Of a stretch of DNA of 10,000 bases, positions 5,547 through 10,000 are shown one piece after another; the stretch's first letter is position 1; each line of letters opens with the position of its first letter. The position numbers and the translations under genes were made by a program. Origin of the DNA: Kiritimatiellota bacterium. Lineage in GTDB: Bacteria > Verrucomicrobiota > Kiritimatiellia > JAAZAB01. The stretch is from NCBI GenBank assembly GCA_008636095.1, contig VSJD01000167.1, positions 1 through 10,000 on the forward strand. The letters run 5' to 3'. The notes under the pieces are model-generated. The model saw only the letters and a program-made list of their open reading frames with translations, was not told the DNA's origin and did no database searches.

Positions 5547-6503
5547 CTATTTCCCTTTCAAGCGGCGGATTAATTCCAAATCGCCCGAACTCAAATGTTC
5601 AAAATCCTCTGGCGCCAAACGCCAGTCGCATGCTCCCGCGTTTTCCACCACTTGACCGCATGTTTTAATGCCGGTCAACGCGCAGGTAATAAATGGATGG
5701 TCTAACACCCATCTAATTGCGACACGGGCGACTGTTTTACCTCTCTTCCGCACCACGTTTTCAATCCGTTCAAGTGCGGCAAGATTGATTGCAAGTTTGT
5801 CTCCGGCAAACAGCTCACTCCTCTGGCGCAGATCTGTTCCTTGAAAAGAGGAATTTCCAGCATATTTACCAGTAAATAGACCTTGCGCAAGCACATTGTA
5901 GGCGAATGCCGACATCTCGTATTTTCCGACACATTCTTTCAGTATGCAATCATAATAACGCTGTCCAAGGCTGAAAGGCATCTGAATGGAATCAAGACGA
6001 CCACAAGCCTGAGCCCGATCAACAAGCTCCGCGCTGAAATTGCAACATCCAATATAACGAACCTTTCCCATCGTCTGGCATTCGAGAAGAGCCTCCATCG
6101 TTTCCTCAATCGGCACTTTTGCATCGGGCCAATGAATCTGGCAAAGATGAATACAACTCACACCGAGCCTTTGCAGGCTGGCTTCAACCGCTCGAAACAC
6201 CGCCGCGCGACTCAGATCGCGAAAAGTCGAGCCGTCGGGACGCCAAACAACCCCCACCTTGGTGGCAATCACCGCCTCATCTTGACGCGAACGGATTGCT
6301 CTGCCCAAAACTTCCTCCGAATGACCAAACCCGTAAATATCCGCCGTGTCAAAAAAATTAATGCCCTGGTCGAGAGCGGTTAAAATTGCATTGATGCTCT
6401 CCCGGTCATCAGTTTTGCCATAATCATAGCCACCGATCGCGGCGCACCCGAAACCGATTCGCGAGATTTTCAAGTCAGTCCTGCCGAATTTCGCGTATTC
6501 CAT
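5547..6503 (-). CDS. Aldo/keto reductase
   Basis: The 318-residue protein is a complete NAD(P)H-dependent aldo/keto reductase. It begins with the usual MEYAKFGRTDLKISRIGFG. The catalytic tetrad is visible: Asp52 and Tyr57 in FFDTADIYGFG, Lys82 in VIATKVG and His124 in CQIHWPD. VRYIGCCNFSAEL is the typical strand 6-7 region, and the C-terminal part carries ALTGIKTCGQVVENAGA for the cofactor phosphate/adenine side. Members in sugar clusters reduce keto sugars or related aldehydes. ATG 6503 lies inside the end of the upstream transferase gene (29-nt overlap) with AAGGA nine nt before it, so it is co-transcribed. A role in making a deoxy, branched or reduced sugar with the SDR and transketolase is inferred. 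It could also be a recruited housekeeping reductase. Confidence 0.9.
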   Translation of the reverse strand: MEYAKFGRTDLKISRIGFGCAAIGGYDYGKTDDRESINAILTALDQGINFFDTADIYGFGHSEEVLGRAIRSRQDEAVIATKVGVVWRPDGSTFRDLSRAAVFRAVEASLQRLGVSCIHLCQIHWPDAKVPIEETMEALLECQTMGKVRYIGCCNFSAELVDRAQACGRLDSIQMPFSLGQRYYDCILKECVGKYEMSAFAYNVLAQGLFTGKYAGNSSFQGTDLRQRSELFAGDKLAINLAALERIENVVRKRGKTVARVAIRWVLDHPFITCALTGIKTCGQVVENAGACDWRLAPEDFEHLSSGDLELIRRLKGK

Positions 6504-7116
6504 TTTTTCGATTCCTTTTCCGCCGGAACGGGAGCGACAATACCATGCATAGGGTTGTAAAGATGATTTTAAAATCCTCCGGGAAGGATTGGTTTTCCAC
6601 GTATTTCAATCGCAGACGGTTTTTCTTTGCCCGGATCGTGGACACATAGACCTGGTGAGGATTATCGCTTCCCAAGACCTCGGCAAGGTTGTAGAACTCG
6701 ATCGACGAATAATCCGTGATACCGGGCAGAACGTTCAGGATTTTTCGTTCCTCCTCAGTATACTCGTTCGTATGTTCGGCTACTTCAGGCCTCGGTCCGA
6801 CAATGCTCATATCGCCTTTCAGAACATTGATCAGTTGCGGCAACTCATCCAACTTGTATTTCCTGAGAAAAAAGCCGACACGGGTGATTCGACCGTCATT
6901 AACAGTCGAAGTTGTTCCCTGGGATTCCGCTTCCCGGCACATCGTCCTAAACTTGATAATCTTAAATGGTCTGCCATGCAGACCGGTCCGCTCTCCGCAA
7001 TAAAACACAGGCCATCCGGATCGTATCAGGATGAGCAAGGCAATGACTATCAAAACAGGAGAAAGCAAAAGAAGACCTAAAATTGCCGATGTGAAATCAA
7101 AGATTCTTTTCAACAT
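6475..7116 (-). CDS. Initiating phosphoglycosyl transferase (bacterial sugar transferase, PglC/WcaJ type)
   Basis: The 213-residue protein is a small monotopic phosphoglycosyl transferase. It moves a sugar-1-phosphate from a nucleotide sugar to undecaprenyl phosphate at the inner face of the membrane, the first step of a repeat unit. Evidence: the N-terminal re-entrant membrane helix (about 4-31), FKIIKFRTM (51-59), the catalytic Asp-Glu pair in LDELPQLINVLKGDMS (D90, E91) and IVGPRPEV (105-112). Only the C-terminal catalytic domain is present, without the four extra membrane helices of WcaJ-size enzymes, so it is of PglC length. ATG 7116 lies 20 nt inside the upstream methyltransferase and has AGAGGA six nt before it. 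The end overlaps the reductase start by 29 nt. Sugar specificity cannot be read from the sequence. Confidence 0.93.
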   Translation of the reverse strand: MLKRIFDFTSAILGLLLLSPVLIVIALLILIRSGWPVFYCGERTGLHGRPFKIIKFRTMCREAESQGTTSTVNDGRITRVGFFLRKYKLDELPQLINVLKGDMSIVGPRPEVAEHTNEYTEEERKILNVLPGITDYSSIEFYNLAEVLGSDNPHQVYVSTIRAKKNRLRLKYVENQSFPEDFKIIFTTLCMVLSLPFRRKRNRKNGIREIRQD

Positions 7117-7966
7117 CGTCGTTCCTCTTACGAGGTTTGCGGGCGATAAAAATCATCTGCCAGGCGTATTTACCAATCCATTTATTGGTCAGGATAACGG
7201 CGTCTATCCCGTTAAGTAAAGCACGAAGTGGTTTAAACAGCGGAGTTTTCCTGAGCGGCACGGCGGCCAACACTGCCAGGTGAAAAAACTTCACCTCGAC
7301 CTCCTGAAAATATTTCCTTACGATATCCAAGTCCTTGACGGATAAGATGTGCTCCACTTCCCACTGGGTTCGCAAATGCATGGTCCTTGTCCTGTACCAG
7401 TGAATCAAAGGATTATGCCTCAACGCTTCCACGCATATCATTTCCCCGTCAGGCTTTAATACTCGGCAAAGCTCAGACATGGCTTTATCAAGGTCCACAT
7501 GATGAAGCGCCCCATATTCGACTGCGAGATCAAACGTGCTGTCTGGAAAAGTCATATTTTCGCCGTCCATAACCTTAAAATGGCAGTGATCTGCCAGACC
7601 AGCCTGCGAAGCATTGAGGTTTGCGTTGGCAACGCCTTCCGGAGAGATGTCTATTCCCTCTGTCTCAGCCCCGCACTGGGCCGCATATAAACCGTTTTCC
7701 CCGTTGCCGCATCCAAAATCCAGTATCCGGAGCCCTTTCCTGCATTTGGACTTAAACCAACTATGCTCGTAATTCTCGCTGGCCTGGATTATGGAATAAT
7801 ACTTAACGTTGGAAAAATGGAAATCAAATGCCTTCTGGTCGCTGATCAACTCATCGAGATTGGCGGTTTTCTCGTCAGCGACGGTATCCGAATGCCGCTC
7901 AAACCCTTGGAGAATCGTCCGCCGGGTCCGGGAATGCTCCACTTCTTTCAATTTTCGGTCTTCCAT
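7097..7966 (-). CDS. Class I SAM-dependent methyltransferase
   Basis: The 289-residue protein has a Methyltransf_11-like fold. Motif I is LDFGCGNGENG (82-92); the acidic residue binding the SAM ribose is in EGIDISPEG (D106); then VMDGENMTFPDSTFDLAVE (132-150) and ALHHVDLDKAMSELCRVLKPDGE. The first 80 residues are helical and unassigned. The C-terminal part (about 190-289) has a hydrophobic stretch (FFHLAVLAAVPL) and a basic tail. I chose ATG 7966 rather than TTG 7981 because AAAGGA is placed six nt before the ATG. The gene starts 11 nt after the glycosyltransferase stop and overlaps the next gene by 20 nt. It probably methylates a sugar or the glycan, but similar proteins modify other small molecules. 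Confidence 0.88.
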   Translation of the reverse strand: MEDRKLKEVEHSRTRRTILQGFERHSDTVADEKTANLDELISDQKAFDFHFSNVKYYSIIQASENYEHSWFKSKCRKGLRILDFGCGNGENGLYAAQCGAETEGIDISPEGVANANLNASQAGLADHCHFKVMDGENMTFPDSTFDLAVEYGALHHVDLDKAMSELCRVLKPDGEMICVEALRHNPLIHWYRTRTMHLRTQWEVEHILSVKDLDIVRKYFQEVEVKFFHLAVLAAVPLRKTPLFKPLRALLNGIDAVILTNKWIGKYAWQMIFIARKPRKRNDDVEKNL

Positions 7967-7972
7967 GCCATT

Positions 7973-7978
7973 TCCTTT
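7973..7978 (-). promoter_or_regulatory. Ribosome binding site deciding the methyltransferase start
   Basis: AAAGGA with a six-nt spacer to ATG 7966; it overlaps the last base of the upstream stop codon. It argues against the TTG at 7981, which would place the site inside the gene. Confidence 0.6.
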
Positions 7979-9246
7979 CAAGACCTATTCAATGTCGGCA
8001 TTCGCGTTTTTTCAATATCAGGTTTTGGAATCCCTGCAACCTCTTGCAATACCGCTTCGAAACGCTCCACACAGCACGCACGATTATGATTCTGCACCAG
8101 ATAGCGACGGCCGTTTATTCCCATTTGCACCAATTCTTCCGGGTGGCTTGCCGCCCAACGCAATGACTCGACCAGCTTGTCCGGCTCGTCAGGTGGTACC
8201 AGCAATCCGCATTGACCCTCGGTGACTAAACGGGCAAGTTCATTCTCTGCGGAACAAATCGCCATGATGGGACGACCTGCCGCCATCTGCTTATAAATCT
8301 TGGAAGGTACCGATACAAACGTCGCTTTACTGTTTAAGGTGACGAGGTTCATGTCTGCCGCCAGCAGGACTTCCGGATACCGCTCCCGCGGCACAAACGG
8401 CCGGAATTGCAAATTGACAAGCCCCTTTTCGGACGCCAGCTTCTGCAGTTTTGACTTATGAATACCCTCGCCAATGATGACGAAAGCGAAGGGCTCATGC
8501 CGCAAGATATCCGCGGCATAAATTACTGGTTCGAGATTGGAATTATGCGTCAGGCCGCCGGAGTAAATCAATGTAAAACATGTTCCGACGTTCAACTCTT
8601 TTCGAAAGCTATTATCCTTGGATCCGGGCTTTATGAAATCGGTGTCCGCCCAATTGGAGACAACGGAAATCTTCGCGGGGGAAACTCCTTTGCTAATCAA
8701 ATTTTGCCGAAAACCTTCGGAGATTACGACGATATGATCTGCCCTTCGATATACCCACTTCTCCATCTTCTCGAAGAAGCGGATTATCCGGCGATTAGTC
8801 AAAACTCCCAGTTGCACTGCCGCAAGCGGAAAAATGTCCTGGACACTGACCACAAGACGAGCACGCGTAATTTTTGCCAGAGCGAACCCCGTCAATCCAA
8901 GCGGTAATGGGGGTATGGAAGTATAGACAACATCCTTGCGCCCAATGGTAAACATACCAAATGCCAGGGACGACGCGCAAAAACTGCCGAAGTTGATAAG
9001 GCGAGGCAGTAATTTCTTTTTAGAGGTGGCATATACCCAGGTGCGGATGACTTTGACGCCATCTAAAACCTCCCGCTGAAACACCTTGCCCCTATATCCA
9101 TCGTAAACACGATCTTTCCCGTAGTGGGGGAACGCGGTCAGCATTGTTACGTCGTGCCCTTTAGTAAGCAACCCGGTGGTCAATTCGTGGTGATAAAAGT
9201 TCTGCTCTTCGGGCGCGTAGTTCTGGCATAATCCGAGAATCTTCAT
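7978..9246 (-). CDS. Glycosyltransferase family 4 (WcaI-like)
   Basis: The 422-residue protein is a GT-B fold, retaining glycosyltransferase of the GT4 type. The N-terminal acceptor domain starts MKILGLCQNYAPEE, with GHDVTMLTAFPHY (30-42) and a membrane-associating hydrophobic/basic area around 80-130. The linker carries VVSNWADTDF (195-204). The donor domain opens with FTLIYSGGLTHNSNL (224-238), continues with FVIIGEG (255-261) and ends with SVPSKIYKQMAAGRPIMA (312-329) and CGLLVPPDEPDKLVE. Where classic GT4 enzymes have E-x7-E, this one has V311 and K319, a variant I believe is shared with WcaI-type members. It should add a sugar to the lipid-linked intermediate at the cytoplasmic membrane face. 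ATG 9246 has TGAGGA upstream, overlapping the SDR stop seven nt away. Confidence 0.92.
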   Translation of the reverse strand: MKILGLCQNYAPEEQNFYHHELTTGLLTKGHDVTMLTAFPHYGKDRVYDGYRGKVFQREVLDGVKVIRTWVYATSKKKLLPRLINFGSFCASSLAFGMFTIGRKDVVYTSIPPLPLGLTGFALAKITRARLVVSVQDIFPLAAVQLGVLTNRRIIRFFEKMEKWVYRRADHIVVISEGFRQNLISKGVSPAKISVVSNWADTDFIKPGSKDNSFRKELNVGTCFTLIYSGGLTHNSNLEPVIYAADILRHEPFAFVIIGEGIHKSKLQKLASEKGLVNLQFRPFVPRERYPEVLLAADMNLVTLNSKATFVSVPSKIYKQMAAGRPIMAICSAENELARLVTEGQCGLLVPPDEPDKLVESLRWAASHPEELVQMGINGRRYLVQNHNRACCVERFEAVLQEVAGIPKPDIEKTRMPTLNRS

Positions 9247-9253
9247 ATCATCC

Positions 9254-10000
9254 TCAAGTTTGACACGTATTTAGCCATTTGACAGTTTCTTGTACGCCTT
9301 GATCAACGGTAAAGGGCAACGGACCACATACGGCCTCGGTTGCACCCAGATCAAACGTATACTCTGTTAAAACGTTATTGAGGCGAAATGAATTGAATGG
9401 AAAGCTTTTAAACCCGCATATATTAATAACATCGCCAAGTCGGGCAGCCAGGCGCGCGATTGACTCAGGACATGTCGGGATCGGCGGTGCCTTGAATTCC
9501 CGCTGAAAAGCGTTGGCCCAGGCACGTAAAGACAGCGGTGCATAGTCTGCCAGATAGAAAACCTTGCGGTGGATTTGAGCGGTTGGCGCCTCCAATATCC
9601 GCAAATACTGGCAAATAACATTTCCAACATAACCATACGACTTATATAATGGACGCGGCCCCACATGAAAATAGCGCCCGCGCCGGATCATCCCGAAGAA
9701 TCTCTGGTAATGGGGCTTCATGCCAGGCCCCCAAACGGTGGTCGGCCGGCCCAAGCACCATTCAATATTACCGCCATCACGCTCCCGAACAATCTTTTCC
9801 GTGAGGACTTTACTCTTACCGTAAAGCGTGGTGGGCGCATAGTCTGTATCCGACTTCGGGACATATCCCACATGGCATACCAGTTGGGTAGAAGTGAAAA
9901 TTGCACGCCTTACAGACTTGGCAGCCCGGATTGCGCCGACAAGATTTTCTACGCCGGCAATATTCGCGTCATAAGCGTCGGGTTCTTTCTCATTCAACTC
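9254..10000 (-). CDS. NAD-dependent epimerase/dehydratase, SDR family (5' end outside window)
   Basis: The frame is open at the window edge, giving 248 residues of the C-terminal part; the N-terminal GxxGxxG Rossmann segment is missing. Visible extended-SDR features (numbered from the edge): NIAGVENLVGAIRAAKSVRR (13-32), the FTSTQ strand with the catalytic Ser/Thr (35-39), the catalytic pair in YGKSK (Tyr60, Lys64), and LGRPTTVWGPG (83-93). The C-terminal half reads as the variable substrate-binding domain. A TTG at 9997 is in frame but internal. The stop is seven nt before the glycosyltransferase start, inside its ribosome binding site, so the two are coupled. It most likely epimerises, dehydrates or reduces a nucleotide sugar; relatives include 3-beta-hydroxysteroid-dehydrogenase-like proteins of unknown substrate. 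Confidence 0.88.
   Translation of the reverse strand, partial: ELNEKEPDAYDANIAGVENLVGAIRAAKSVRRAIFTSTQLVCHVGYVPKSDTDYAPTTLYGKSKVLTEKIVRERDGGNIEWCLGRPTTVWGPGMKPHYQRFFGMIRRGRYFHVGPRPLYKSYGYVGNVICQYLRILEAPTAQIHRKVFYLADYAPLSLRAWANAFQREFKAPPIPTCPESIARLAARLGDVINICGFKSFPFNSFRLNNVLTEYTFDLGATEAVCGPLPFTVDQGVQETVKWLNTCQT

Noticed and set aside
7979..7981. TTG start for the methyltransferase
   Set aside because: AAAGGA lies just after it and is correctly spaced for ATG 7966, so the later start is preferred.
9995..9997. TTG as the start of the SDR gene
   Set aside because: The frame is open to the window edge, and the protein from this point lacks the N-terminal NAD-binding segment, so the true start is outside the window.

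Overview
The window is part of a cell-surface polysaccharide (capsule, O-antigen or exopolysaccharide) gene cluster. Every gene I can support lies on the minus strand, so it is described in transcription order, from high to low coordinates. No tRNA, rRNA or CRISPR array was seen. The genes fit a Gram-negative-type bacterium. The base composition looks intermediate (not counted). The many small palindromic repeats fit an uncultured lineage with a repeat-rich genome, but the phylum cannot be named from this sequence.

Layout. 10000-9254: 3' part of an NAD-dependent epimerase/dehydratase (SDR). 9246-7978: family-4 glycosyltransferase similar to WcaI. 7966-7097: class I SAM-dependent methyltransferase. 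7116-6475: small initiating phosphoglycosyl transferase. 6503-5547: aldo/keto reductase. 5544-4810: TylF/MycF-type O-methyltransferase. These six genes are separated by 2-11 nt or overlap by 20-29 nt, so they form one tight operon. A 325-bp MITE-like element (4465-4789) then fills almost the whole gap before a two-subunit transketolase (4461-3637 and 3630-2710). Next comes a short ORF (2694-2539). The same frame continues past a 30-bp near-palindrome to 2362, which suggests a broken gene. A YdcF/SanA-like DUF218 membrane protein (2308-1655) follows. Last is a polytopic membrane protein of at least 502 codons that starts at 1506, stays open to base 1 and leaves the window.

How the genes may work together (inference). 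The phosphoglycosyl transferase loads the first sugar phosphate onto a lipid carrier and the GT4 adds a further sugar. The SDR, aldo/keto reductase, transketolase pair and two methyltransferases look like a set for making and decorating an unusual, possibly branched or O-methylated, sugar. The polytopic protein could be a GT-C-like transferase or another envelope membrane protein.

The most interesting layer is the repeats. Four kinds of repeat sit in or at the edges of genes: a 16-codon in-frame insertion with 12-bp direct repeats inside the membrane protein; a 30-bp near-palindrome that puts two stop codons into a reading frame; a MITE-like element whose terminal inverted repeat supplies the Shine-Dalgarno sequence of the transketolase gene; and a pair of related intergenic sequences with heptamer arrays upstream of the last two genes.
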